Positions 9,154 through 17,030 of a stretch of DNA of 64,000 nucleotides are shown here, one piece after another. Every line of letters starts with the position of its first letter. The stretch's first letter is position 1. Origin of the DNA: DATFJT01 sp965230755 (lineage in GTDB: Bacteria > Bacteroidota > Bacteroidia > Chitinophagales > Saprospiraceae); NCBI GenBank assembly GCA_965230755.1, contig CBDDLT010000015.1:310001-374000 (forward strand), in the 5' to 3' direction. The position numbers and the translations under genes were made by a program. The notes below the pieces were generated by a model. That model saw nothing but the letters and a program-made list of their open reading frames with translations. It ran no database searches and was not told the origin of the DNA.

Positions 9154-10179
9154 ATGGATGCTTTTGAAAAGTTAAATAAACTCGTCGGTGAAATCAAATC
9201 TTATCCAATAGGATCGGAAGAGGATTTGGAAAAATTTAGAATACTCTATCTGGGTAGTAAAAATGTTCTCAAGCCTATGATGGGCGAGATAAGACATGTA
9301 CCCAATGAACAAAAGAAAGAGTACGGTTTGCTCATTAACGCCGCCAAGTCTAAAGCAGAAGAAATTTTCGAAGAGTATCAAACTGAATTCAAAAGAAAAA
9401 AAGAACAAGAGGATCGAGCCAGCTATGACTCCACGGTCAATGGTTTCCCCTATGAAATAGGATCTAGACATCCAATCAGTTTGGTCATGGAAAAGATTGT
9501 AGATATTTTTGGTCGTATAGGCTTTTCCGTAGAAGAAAACCGTGAGATTGAAGATGACTGGCACAATTTTACCGCCATGAATACTCCCGAAGATCATCCA
9601 GCTCGGGACATGCAGGACACCTATTATCTGAAAGACTTTGGACAATTACTGCTCAGAACGCATACTTCTAGTGTTCAGTCAAGAACCATGATGAGCCAAA
9701 AACCCCCTATTAGAATGATAGCTCCTGGAAGAGTATATCGAAACGAGACCGTATCTGCTCGTTCACATTGCCAATTCCATCAAGTCGAAGGACTTTATAT
9801 TGATGAGGGTGTGAGTTTTGCAGATCTCAAGCAGACCTTGACTTATTTTGCCAAGGAAATGTTTGATGAAACAAGAATTCGAATGAGAACATCATTTTTC
9901 CCCTTTACAGAACCCAGCGCTGAAGTCGATGTCTACTGGGGTTTAAATGATGAAATTGATCACAAGATTACCAAAGGTACGGGTTGGCTTGAGATTTTGG
10001 GTTGTGGAATGGTGGATCCTCAGGTTTTGATCAATTGCAATATTGATCCAGAGAAATACTCCGGATACGCTTTTGGAATAGGTATCGAGAGGCTTGCCAT
10101 GCTTTTGTACAGAATACCTGATATTCGATACTTTTTCGAAAATGACATCCGTTTCATCCGCCAATTTAAGAAGGTATGA
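9154..10179 (+). CDS. pheS: Phenylalanine--tRNA ligase alpha subunit
   Basis: Catalytic subunit of the (alpha-beta)2 phenylalanyl-tRNA synthetase. At 341 residues it has the normal length. The N-terminal coiled coil (about 1-95) is followed by the class II core: motif 2 around GRVYRNETVSARSHCQFHQVEG split over 190-211, and motif 3 GIGIERLAMLLY near the C-terminus. The residues FPFTEPSAEVDVYW form part of the active site. The stop overlaps the hisS start in an ATGA, so the two synthetases are co-translated. pheT is not in the window. Confidence 0.97.
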   Translation: MDAFEKLNKLVGEIKSYPIGSEEDLEKFRILYLGSKNVLKPMMGEIRHVPNEQKKEYGLLINAAKSKAEEIFEEYQTEFKRKKEQEDRASYDSTVNGFPYEIGSRHPISLVMEKIVDIFGRIGFSVEENREIEDDWHNFTAMNTPEDHPARDMQDTYYLKDFGQLLLRTHTSSVQSRTMMSQKPPIRMIAPGRVYRNETVSARSHCQFHQVEGLYIDEGVSFADLKQTLTYFAKEMFDETRIRMRTSFFPFTEPSAEVDVYWGLNDEIDHKITKGTGWLEILGCGMVDPQVLINCNIDPEKYSGYAFGIGIERLAMLLYRIPDIRYFFENDIRFIRQFKKV

Positions 10180-11528
10180 GTTCCAAAGTAAAGCTGCCCA
10201 AAGGGACTAGAGATTTCCAGCCTGATCAAATGATCAAGAGGGAATATATTTTGGATATTATTCGATCTACTTTTAAAAATTATGGATTCCTACCCATAGA
10301 GACTCCTGCTATGGAGGATTTGGCAACACTGACTGGAAAATACGGTGAGGAAGGTGATAGGCTCATCTTTAAGATCCTGAACAATGGAGATTATCTCTCT
10401 AAGGTTAGTGATCAACATTTACACAGTAAAGATTCCTCAAAAGCGCTTGCACAGTTGAGTAAAAGGGCCTTAAGATATGACTTAACCGTTCCGTTCGCAC
10501 GCTTTGTGGTGATGAATCAGAACGAACTTAGCTTCCCATTCAAAAGATACCAGATTCAACCTGTTTGGCGAGCTGATCGTCCTCAAAAGGGGCGTTACCA
10601 AGAGTTTTATCAGTGCGATGTTGATGTTGTTGGTTCGAAGTCGCTGGTATTTGAAGCTGAGTTGGTGCAAATCTATCATCAAGTCTTCGATCAATTGAGT
10701 ATTGATGTTGATCTTAGGATTAACCATCGAAAAATTCTGACAGGCATAGCTGAACATTTAGGAATTTCTGATCGCATCGAAAAATTCACTTCGATCATCG
10801 ATAAGTTGGATAAAATAGGACAGGATAAGGTAGTGGATGAGCTCGTCAAAGAATTTGAGCTATCAGAAGAAAAAAGTAATCTGGTTCATCAAATACTTAA
10901 TATTGACAATTTGGATGAGTTAAGAAGCCTTATCGACTCATCCAATTCTAATATTGACACCGGAATCAATGAACTCAACTATGTCTACGAATTATTGGAG
11001 AAATCAGGAAGTAAAGTGCCTCGATTTGATGTGACTTTAGCTCGTGGTCTCAATTATTACACCGGATGTATTTTCGAAGTGAATGCCAATAATGTGCAAA
11101 TGGGTAGTATTGGCGGTGGTGGCCGATATGACAATCTCACTGAAATATTCGGAATGTCCAATATGAGTGGTGTCGGTGTTTCGTTCGGACTTGAGAGAAT
11201 TTATGATGTAATGGTAGAACTCAATCTTTTTCCAAGTTCCATCAGCTCAAATAAGGACATGCTTGTCATTCCACTGAATGAGGCCGCACAAAAAGAGGGA
11301 TTTAAATTGGTATCTGACTTTAGAAAGCAAGGATTATCCATAGATCTCTATCCGGATGTCGTCAAAATGAAAAAGTCTATGAAGTACGCCAACTCAACCG
11401 GTGCGTCTTATGTAGTTATTATCGGCGAGGAAGAACTTGAATCCAATCAATTTGTGGTGAAGAATATGAGCACCGGAGAACAACAAAATCTAGATAGAAA
11501 GGAGCTCATCGATTTGTTGGAAAAATGA
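10176..11528 (+). CDS. hisS: Histidine--tRNA ligase
   Basis: Charges tRNA-His. The 450-residue class II synthetase has KLPKGTRDFQP at the N-terminus, motif 2 in the FKRYQIQPVWRADRPQKGRYQEF region, the histidine-binding ARGLNYYTG (about 287-295), motif 3 GGGRYDNL and GVGVSFGLERI, and a C-terminal anticodon-binding domain (about 360-450). It is slightly longer than the roughly 425 residues of E. coli HisS. It overlaps pheS by 4 bases and is followed by a terminator-like hairpin. Confidence 0.97.
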   Translation: MSSKVKLPKGTRDFQPDQMIKREYILDIIRSTFKNYGFLPIETPAMEDLATLTGKYGEEGDRLIFKILNNGDYLSKVSDQHLHSKDSSKALAQLSKRALRYDLTVPFARFVVMNQNELSFPFKRYQIQPVWRADRPQKGRYQEFYQCDVDVVGSKSLVFEAELVQIYHQVFDQLSIDVDLRINHRKILTGIAEHLGISDRIEKFTSIIDKLDKIGQDKVVDELVKEFELSEEKSNLVHQILNIDNLDELRSLIDSSNSNIDTGINELNYVYELLEKSGSKVPRFDVTLARGLNYYTGCIFEVNANNVQMGSIGGGGRYDNLTEIFGMSNMSGVGVSFGLERIYDVMVELNLFPSSISSNKDMLVIPLNEAAQKEGFKLVSDFRKQGLSIDLYPDVVKMKKSMKYANSTGASYVVIIGEEELESNQFVVKNMSTGEQQNLDRKELIDLLEK

Positions 11529-11538
11529 GATTAAAATA

Positions 11539-11574
11539 AAGAGGAGAATAAAGCTTCTGCCCTACTCTCCTCTT
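11539..11574 (+). terminator. Terminator-like hairpin after hisS
   Basis: Perfect 9-base arms AAGAGGAGA (11539-11547) and TCTCCTCTT (11566-11574) with an 18-base loop, 10 bases past the hisS stop. There is no long T tract. Confidence 0.5.
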
Positions 11575-11599
11575 CAACAATTGACATCCGCGCCCTTCC

Positions 11600-11625
11600 C
11601 ATCAATTATCAATTATCAATTATCA
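11600..11625. repeat. Degenerate 7-mer tandem repeat, left of the insertion sequence
   Basis: Three to four units of ATCAATT in tandem. A related array of ATCAATT / ATTAATT units continues at 13034-13064 on the other side of the insertion sequence, so one AT-rich array appears to have been split by the insertion. Confidence 0.75.
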
Positions 11626-11717
11626 ATCACTACTGTCCGGTAAAAAATGAGCAGGAGAGTTAAGAATCTCCTGCGGATGACGAAATTTGTAGTTCCTACA
11701 CTCAAATTTTAGTCAAT

Positions 11718-12932
11718 ATGAACAAAGATCTAAATTTTACCGGACAGCCGATATTTTCTCAGCTGATTAGTTTAATAAATAAATCAGAAATCTACCGACT
11801 AGCGAAGAAGTATAAGTCTGACCATTACACCAAGAAGTTTACTACCTACCATCATTTAACAACGATGTTATATTGCATTTTTCATAAATGCACTTCATTG
11901 CGTGAGGTGACAACGGGGATGCAGGCCTGTTTTCTTAAATTAAATCACCTCGGCATGAGTTACTGCCCTAGAAGGAGTACGCTTTCAGATGCCAATAGGG
12001 CTAGGAATGCACAAGTATTTGAGAAGATATATATGGATTTGTATGATCGTTTACACAAAAGTTTACCGGACAGCCGATTTAAAGAATCTTGGTTTTCTAA
12101 GCTTTATATTGCTGATTCAACTACTATAACTTTATTCAAAGAGATTTTAAAGAGTGCTGGAAATACTCCAGCTAACGGAAGACGAAAAGGAGGAATGAAG
12201 GTGCATACCCTTATTAAAGCAGATCATGATGTACCCTGTTTAATTAAGATGACTTCAGCAGCTTCTCATGATGTAACTTTTATAAAAAACATGAAACTAC
12301 CACAAGGATCAATCATAGTATTCGACAAGGGATATCTCAATTATTATCAATACGATTTATGGACTACTGAACAGGTGACATGGGTAACTAGAATGAGAAA
12401 GGACGCCAAGTTTGAAGTAACTGATCAATTTCAATTAACTGATGAACAAAGAAAAATGGGCATTATCGCTGATGAACAAATCATATTGGGACATACCTCT
12501 CATAATGATGTTACAAGAACTAAGGCCAGACTAATCACTTACTATGATCCTAAAAAAGATAAGATCTTCTATTTTATCACCAATAACATCGTTTTTCAAG
12601 CTCAAACAATCACGTTAATTTACAAGCACAGATGGCAAATAGAATTGTTATTTAAAAGAATAAAACAAGCTTATCCTCTACAATACTTTTTGGGAGACAA
12701 TGAAAACGCCATTAAAATACAGGTGTGGTGTGTCTTGATTGCTGATCTATTGATCAAATACCTAAAATCTAAGCTGAAAAGAAAGTGGGCCTATTCTAAC
12801 CTTAGTTCCATGATAAGACTTCATCTGATGTCCTATATTCACATATTCAAGTTCCTGGAAAATCCAGACAAGGCTCTAATCAATAACTTACGCAGAAAAC
12901 AAAATATCCCTAATCTATTTAGTTCAGCTTAA
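11718..12932 (+). CDS. IS4-family DDE transposase
   Basis: A 404-residue cut-and-paste transposase. The N-terminal part (1-75) resembles the DUF4372 region of Bacteroidota IS4 transposases. The DDE core is complete: D133 in IADSTT, D203 in VFDKGY and E309. The IS4 signature Y-x2-R-x3-E-x6-K is exact at Y302, R305, E309 and K316. A glycine-rich NGRRKGGMKVH precedes the beta-strand insertion, as in the family. The gene fills most of the element and shows no frameshift. Two copies of a 17-base terminal-repeat-like sequence lie inside its coding region (11736-11752 and 12062-12078). Confidence 0.95.
   Translation: MNKDLNFTGQPIFSQLISLINKSEIYRLAKKYKSDHYTKKFTTYHHLTTMLYCIFHKCTSLREVTTGMQACFLKLNHLGMSYCPRRSTLSDANRARNAQVFEKIYMDLYDRLHKSLPDSRFKESWFSKLYIADSTTITLFKEILKSAGNTPANGRRKGGMKVHTLIKADHDVPCLIKMTSAASHDVTFIKNMKLPQGSIIVFDKGYLNYYQYDLWTTEQVTWVTRMRKDAKFEVTDQFQLTDEQRKMGIIADEQIILGHTSHNDVTRTKARLITYYDPKKDKIFYFITNNIVFQAQTITLIYKHRWQIELLFKRIKQAYPLQYFLGDNENAIKIQVWCVLIADLLIKYLKSKLKRKWAYSNLSSMIRLHLMSYIHIFKFLENPDKALINNLRRKQNIPNLFSSA
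11736..11752 (+). repeat. Internal copy of the IS end motif (copy 1)
   Basis: TTTACCGGACAGCCGAT. The first 11 bases are the exact reverse complement of TGTCCGGTAAA (11634-11644) in the left terminal repeat. The same 17 bases recur at 12062-12078. Confidence 0.75.
12062..12078 (+). repeat. Internal copy of the IS end motif (copy 2)
   Basis: Exact 17-base copy of 11736-11752, read in a different codon frame of the transposase (SLPDSR here, FTGQPI there). Identity therefore reflects the DNA and not the protein. Confidence 0.75.
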
Positions 12933-13033
12933 TATCAGCGGCTATCATTTTAAATCTATAATATCCACCATTGATAATCAACTAAATATCACTAATTTTA
13001 ATCCTGTCCGACATTTAACCGGACAACAGTGAT

Positions 13034-13064
13034 TATCAATTATTAATTATTAATTATTAATTAT
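13034..13064. repeat. Degenerate 7-mer tandem repeat, right of the insertion sequence
   Basis: TATCAATT followed by about three ATTAATT units and a closing ATC. It continues the array at 11600-11625 interrupted by the insertion sequence, and ends at the stop region of the M56 peptidase gene. Confidence 0.7.
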
Positions 13065-13066
13065 CC

Positions 13067-14353
13067 TCATCCTTCCAGCTTGAACTTAATGGGCAACTTA
13101 TATTCGACACTCACTGCTTTACCACTCTGTACTCCAGGTTTCCAGATATTTCCTTTTTCTACTATTTTTTCCATAGCATCCAGCGCAGCTTTGTCCAAAT
13201 CTGCATCTACTGCCCTCACCAACTTAATATCTCTGGTAAACCCTCTTTTGTCTACAATAAAAGAGCATACTACGGTTCCTTCTTTGGCATCTTTCTGAGC
13301 AGATTTCGGATAAACCACATTGCTGTATATAAGCTGAAGTAATTTGGTGTTCGAACACTTCTTAATTTCCTCTTTAGCTTTGCTGTCATCAACACATTCT
13401 AAAATAACAGGCATTTCTTCAACTACTTGAAATATTTCGTCTTTATTACTAATAGTTTTAACGGATGCCTCATCTTCCTTCAGCGCTGAACTATTTTCTA
13501 CGGGTTCCTGAGTACACGACACTCCTATCCACATGGCCATCAAAGGAAGCACAAATAATAATGCCGTCATTGGGTTCAAATGATAATTCTTTTTCTTGAT
13601 CATAGCTTGTAATCTTTTTTTGGTTAAAAATTGTCCGAAGCAGGGAACAGGTAATCCACATGTTCCAGTGCTTCTCTTTATAAGTAATTGTGCATAATTC
13701 ACTCTATCATATTTTTGTAATATGGCTTCATCTACTTGTAATTCATGGATCAGTGATAGTTCCTTTCTGAAGCTTCTCCAAATCGGTATAAACCAAAAGA
13801 CAATACTGTAAACAGACAATAAAAGCAGGTCATAACTGTGTCCCATTCTAACATGCTTTCTTTCGTGTTCTACGATCATAGAAAGGTCAGATTTATTGTC
13901 CAACAATTCGTCTCCTATGAAGATGGTACCGAATGTACTAAAGGCCATATTACTCCGATGAAGTACTTTGTAATCATCCAGTGGAGAAGAGTTTCTAAAG
14001 CAGTTAATAAGTTTTATAAGCTGGATGATGAATAAGATCATAGCAATGGCCGCACCTATAAGATATACTACCTTAACAAGGTCAAAAAATGTGTACATCG
14101 AAGTCATTGAAGCCGCGGAGCCTGAAATGGAATTCGTATCGGCCGGGATGAAGGTAGTTATACCCGGAAGACTGAAACTCGGTATTTGTTTGATATTACT
14201 GAGTAGGGATCCCACTGGAACGAAGCCCGCACTTATCAATAAAGCCATTAAATAGGCTCGTCTAAAACCGTAGCCGGGTGAATTCTTCAACAGAAGATAA
14301 TACAGTCCATATCCGGCTAAAAGATATATAACTATTCTAAGCATCGGGTCCAT
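13067..14353 (-). CDS. BlaR1/MecR1-type M56 membrane peptidase with TonB C-terminal domain
   Basis: A signal-transducing membrane zinc protease. The 428-residue protein has membrane helices at about 5-22, 32-52, 92-113, 173-193 and 260-275. The cytoplasmic HERKH zinc motif is at 163-167 (HExxH variant of M56). The C-terminal periplasmic part (about 330-428) is a TonB C-terminal-like domain (GTVVCSFIVDKRG, AVDADLDKAALDAM), not the penicillin-binding sensor of true BlaR1. The likely role is to inactivate the adjacent BlaI-like repressor on an envelope signal. Its start overlaps the repressor stop by 17 bases. The ligand is unknown. Confidence 0.88.
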   Translation of the reverse strand: MDPMLRIVIYLLAGYGLYYLLLKNSPGYGFRRAYLMALLISAGFVPVGSLLSNIKQIPSFSLPGITTFIPADTNSISGSAASMTSMYTFFDLVKVVYLIGAAIAMILFIIQLIKLINCFRNSSPLDDYKVLHRSNMAFSTFGTIFIGDELLDNKSDLSMIVEHERKHVRMGHSYDLLLLSVYSIVFWFIPIWRSFRKELSLIHELQVDEAILQKYDRVNYAQLLIKRSTGTCGLPVPCFGQFLTKKRLQAMIKKKNYHLNPMTALLFVLPLMAMWIGVSCTQEPVENSSALKEDEASVKTISNKDEIFQVVEEMPVILECVDDSKAKEEIKKCSNTKLLQLIYSNVVYPKSAQKDAKEGTVVCSFIVDKRGFTRDIKLVRAVDADLDKAALDAMEKIVEKGNIWKPGVQSGKAVSVEYKLPIKFKLEG

Positions 14354-14711
14354 CGTTCTGATTTTTTATTTGTGAAAGCAAATCCTCTAATTCTTCGGCA
14401 TCTATGATCTCTTCATCCACCAGATGAGAAACCAAAGCTTCTGGTTTTCCATTAAAATATTTGGTCATGAGGTTTCGCAAACTTGTTGATCGGTATTGTT
14501 CCTTGGAGAGGATGGCATGGTAACGATATCCCCTACCCTCCTTACTATGTCCCAATACCTTTTTATTCTCTAGAATTCTTACGATAGTAGAAACAGTGGT
14601 CATAGCCGGTTTGGGCTCCGGCATTCTTTCTACTATCTCGGAAACTTTAGAAGGTCCGTAGTCCCAGAAAAACTGCATGATTTCCTCTTCGGATTTGGTC
14701 AATTTTATCAT
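14337..14711 (-). CDS. BlaI/MecI/CopY family transcriptional repressor
   Basis: A winged-helix repressor of about 124 residues. The motifs ImqFFWDYGPSKVSEIVER and MTTVSTIVRILENKKVLGH form the DNA-binding domain (about 8-70); the C-terminal half (80-124) would make the dimer and carry the site cut by the M56 peptidase. I chose the ATG at 14711-14709 over a TTG two codons earlier, because the TTG lies against the operator. Two ACTA-N6-TAGT palindromes sit directly upstream, consistent with autorepression of this gene and the peptidase. Confidence 0.9.
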   Translation of the reverse strand: MIKLTKSEEEIMQFFWDYGPSKVSEIVERMPEPKPAMTTVSTIVRILENKKVLGHSKEGRGYRYHAILSKEQYRSTSLRNLMTKYFNGKPEALVSHLVDEEIIDAEELEDLLSQIKNQNDGPDA

Positions 14712-14716
14712 TTTCA

Positions 14717-14730
14717 ACTAATTTATTAGT
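14717..14730. promoter_or_regulatory. BlaI-type operator 1
   Basis: ACTAATTTATTAGT, of ACTA-N6-TAGT form with nearly complete dyad symmetry, five bases upstream of the repressor start. BlaI-family repressors bind short dyads (TACA/TGTA or ACTA/TAGT cores). Confidence 0.65.
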
Positions 14731-14768
14731 CGAATGTAGGAACAATTATTGATTTTGTCAAATTTTCA

Positions 14769-14782
14769 ACTAAAAAAATAGT
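14769..14782. promoter_or_regulatory. BlaI-type operator 2
   Basis: ACTAAAAAAATAGT, a second ACTA-N6-TAGT site. The two centres are 52 bases apart, about five helical turns, so two repressor dimers could sit on the same face of the DNA. Confidence 0.65.
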
Positions 14783-14931
14783 TAATTGATGAGATAAGCA
14801 TCAAAATAGTCGAATAAAATACTGCATTCCCGCTTAAATGTTAAAGTCCAATATCTGCTTAGATGCGTAGCAATAAGAATATTCGGCACCTCGTTTTGCT
14901 GTGGAATTAAAACACTAAAAATATACCAATC

Positions 14932-15567
14932 ATGACAAATTCAAATTTTTTAAAAGCCACTTACGCCCTATTCCTTTCCTTGACCATGCTGACGCTAATA
15001 TCCTGTAATGACGATGATAACAATCAGTCATTGGATGGTGGATCTGCTTTTCCGTTAAATATCGGCAACTACTGGATTTACCAAATCTATTCGGAATCTG
15101 AAACCGGTGAAGTGCTTCCGACGCAAAATTTCGATAGTGTTTACATAGCCGAAACAGTTGTGATGGATGGAATTGAATATTTCTCCCTGGTCGGTTGGTT
15201 TGGAACTCCGGAATTAATCCGAGACTCGTTAGGATACATTGTCAATTCAGAAGGAAGAATTCATTACTCTCCTGAAAATAGTGACGAGGTTTTCTATACA
15301 GATAAGATTAGCTTGGGTTCTGAGGACAGATTTATTTCTGTGAATTATACCATGTCTTCCGCTGAGAGTATCACCATTTCATCAGGAGTATATGATACCC
15401 GAGCAGCAGAAGGAGAATTTGATTATTCCGAAGCACAAGGTATTAGCTGTGATAAAAAGGCCAAGACCTATTACTCAGGAGATATTGGACGAATAAAAGA
15501 GGAAGTCTTCTATCTCAGCGCATGCAGCTACAGACATAGAAATTTAGTAAGATATCACATAGAATAG
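14932..15567 (+). CDS. Predicted lipoprotein of unknown function
   Basis: A 211-residue protein with a lipoprotein signal (hydrophobic 10-24, lipobox LISC with lipidated C25) followed by an acidic linker (NDDDNN). The mature part reads like a small beta-rich domain (FPLNIGNYWIYQIY, DSVYIAETVVMDGIEYFSLVGW) seen in many Bacteroidota lipoproteins; I recognise no named family. The gene is divergent from the BlaI/M56 pair with the operators in between, so it could belong to that regulon. It ends at a strong convergent terminator. Confidence 0.65.
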   Translation: MTNSNFLKATYALFLSLTMLTLISCNDDDNNQSLDGGSAFPLNIGNYWIYQIYSESETGEVLPTQNFDSVYIAETVVMDGIEYFSLVGWFGTPELIRDSLGYIVNSEGRIHYSPENSDEVFYTDKISLGSEDRFISVNYTMSSAESITISSGVYDTRAAEGEFDYSEAQGISCDKKAKTYYSGDIGRIKEEVFYLSACSYRHRNLVRYHIE

Positions 15568-15585
15568 AGTTTTGAATATCCTGAC

Positions 15586-15622
15586 GAGCTGGGCTCATTG
15601 GAAAAATCCAAGGGGCCTAGCT
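15586..15622. terminator. Long hairpin terminator between convergent genes
   Basis: Nested imperfect inverted repeat with AGCT...AGCT outer arms, GGGC/GGCC middle pairs and an inner TTGGA-AAAA-TCCAA. It sits between the lipoprotein and Omp28-like genes and is followed by TTTTC on the plus strand. Confidence 0.55.
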
Positions 15623-15677
15623 TTTCATCAAGATCGCATAATGGCCCAACACCAATACAATAGTCCTTTTCAGTCCT

Positions 15678-16721
15678 CTATTCAAAAATCACAGATCGCG
15701 AAACTAGTTTGCCTTCATGTCTTAAGACTAAGTAAAACAATCCTTGGGTGATGGCATCTGTTTTTGTTAATTCGAAAACCAAGCTTCCCACAGATAGATT
15801 TCCACTATGAATTGACTGTATCTTTTGTCCATTTCGATTGTATAAGGCAAGCTCTGTGTTGTTCAAGGCTTCTTCAACATTCAATGAAATTGTTGCACTC
15901 GAATTTATCACGGCTGGAAAAACATTTAATGTAGTTCCTGAAATATTGATCTCTTCAGAACTTGTCGGCTCAGAGAACTCCGTTGAAATATTGGTATTCA
16001 CTACATCGTAAGTTTCACCTTCCTTTTTCCATATAATGGTGATCACCTCAAGATGCTCAATATCCATGCCTTCCAACGAAGCATCAAATTCATGGGAAAA
16101 TTCCGTACCTGTGGCAATGGTACCACTTCCAAGAAATTCTCCGAATGAGCCCGAGCTGATCGAGGCTCTTAGTATCTTTTCGTGAACCGCATTATCGCCA
16201 CGTCTAGCCTGAAAATTGATGATATTGCTCTCAACAAAATAAACGCCCAAATAATACTCGCCGGTGGCCTCCTGAAAAAATTTAGTTTTCGTTTTTACTT
16301 CTAGTTCATTTCCATTGGCAAACATGGATATTCCTGCATTCGCTATTGGACTTTCCAGCAACGCCGCATTTACCTGATCGTTAATTTCTACTAACTTCGA
16401 CGCCCTATTACTTGAAGTGACATTCTGATCAGTAATATTATAGTAAAAGTATGGTTGATATGGGGCACTGAAATTACTTGAGAAATCCTGAGCCACGGAA
16501 TTGGTCAAATCTCCACTGTGATGAGCAACCAAAAGCGTTGCATTTTCTTCATTTTCATCCACCAAATCTTCAAACATCTCCCATCCCCAACTGCCACAAG
16601 GAGGACACCATGTCGCCGCCACTTTACTAATGAGTGGTCGTTGCTGTTCGGGTACCTCTTGTGCAATAGATTGGCTGATGCATAAAAAACAAACAAGGAT
16701 AAGTGTCCAATAACTCTTCAT
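15678..16721 (-). CDS. Omp28-related secreted thioredoxin-fold protein with T9SS sorting domain
   Basis: A 347-residue exported protein. A signal peptide covers about 1-20 (ends SIAQ). The thioredoxin-like domain contains ATWCPPCGSWG (about 36-46), an intact CPPC dithiol motif, followed by a long Omp28-type beta domain (to about 250). The C-terminal 75 residues form a type A T9SS sorting domain (TLNVFPAVINSSATI, ELALYNRNGQKIQS, GLFYLVLRHEGK). It probably sits on the cell surface or is released as a redox-active or adhesive protein; substrates are unknown. Confidence 0.83.
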   Translation of the reverse strand: MKSYWTLILVCFLCISQSIAQEVPEQQRPLISKVAATWCPPCGSWGWEMFEDLVDENEENATLLVAHHSGDLTNSVAQDFSSNFSAPYQPYFYYNITDQNVTSSNRASKLVEINDQVNAALLESPIANAGISMFANGNELEVKTKTKFFQEATGEYYLGVYFVESNIINFQARRGDNAVHEKILRASISSGSFGEFLGSGTIATGTEFSHEFDASLEGMDIEHLEVITIIWKKEGETYDVVNTNISTEFSEPTSSEEINISGTTLNVFPAVINSSATISLNVEEALNNTELALYNRNGQKIQSIHSGNLSVGSLVFELTKTDAITQGLFYLVLRHEGKLVSRSVIFE

Positions 16722-17030
16722 ATTAAATTCTACTTTGATTCTTAATAAACAACTACATTCTATACTATAAGCTAGATTGTCTTACAAATTAAATTGAAAA
16801 TCTTCTAACGCGGTGTCTTGAACTGGACGGAATGCGCGATAAATTATACTGAATGAACCACTCTATCTTTCATCCAATTGAGATTATTTTTATTTCTGAA
16901 TTTGACTATTACTCTGATAAATTTAAGCCGTCTCAATGATGTCGAAAGTGATCAAACGACTTTGACGATATTGTTATTAATCCTAAATCTTCGTAATTTA
17001 ATGAAGTAATATACTTAAACAAACTTCAAT
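16722..17030. other. Divergent intergenic region, 309 bases
   Basis: AT-rich upstream region between the divergent Omp28-like gene and the histidine kinase gene. Apart from one candidate promoter near its right end I see no open reading frame, RNA gene or strong repeat. Confidence 0.6.
16961..16991 (+). promoter_or_regulatory. Candidate promoter for the propeller histidine kinase
   Basis: TTTG at 16961-16964, a 19-base spacer, then TAAATCTT at 16984-16991, a partial match to TAnnTTTG. Spacing fits the Bacteroidota pattern, the -7 box only loosely. Confidence 0.3.

Larger units (their letters stand above)
11626..13033. mobile_element. Complete IS4-family insertion sequence with 5-bp target duplication
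   Basis: A 1408-base element. Its ends are imperfect inverted repeats: left ATCACTACTGTCCGGTAA from 11626, right (read inward) ATCACTGTTGTCCGGTTAA from 13033. They agree at ATCACT-NN-TGTCCGGT. TATCA occurs directly outside both ends (11621-11625 and 13034-13038), as expected of a target-site duplication. The flanking DNA is repetitive, so chance identity is possible but less likely given the exact fit to the terminal repeats. The single transposase gene is intact, so the element may be active. A second hairpin TGTCCG...CGGACA (13005-13025) lies inside the right end. Confidence 0.85.

Noticed and set aside
13067..14711. Beta-lactam resistance regulon
   Set aside because: No beta-lactamase or PBP gene is near, and the sensor part is a TonB-type domain.
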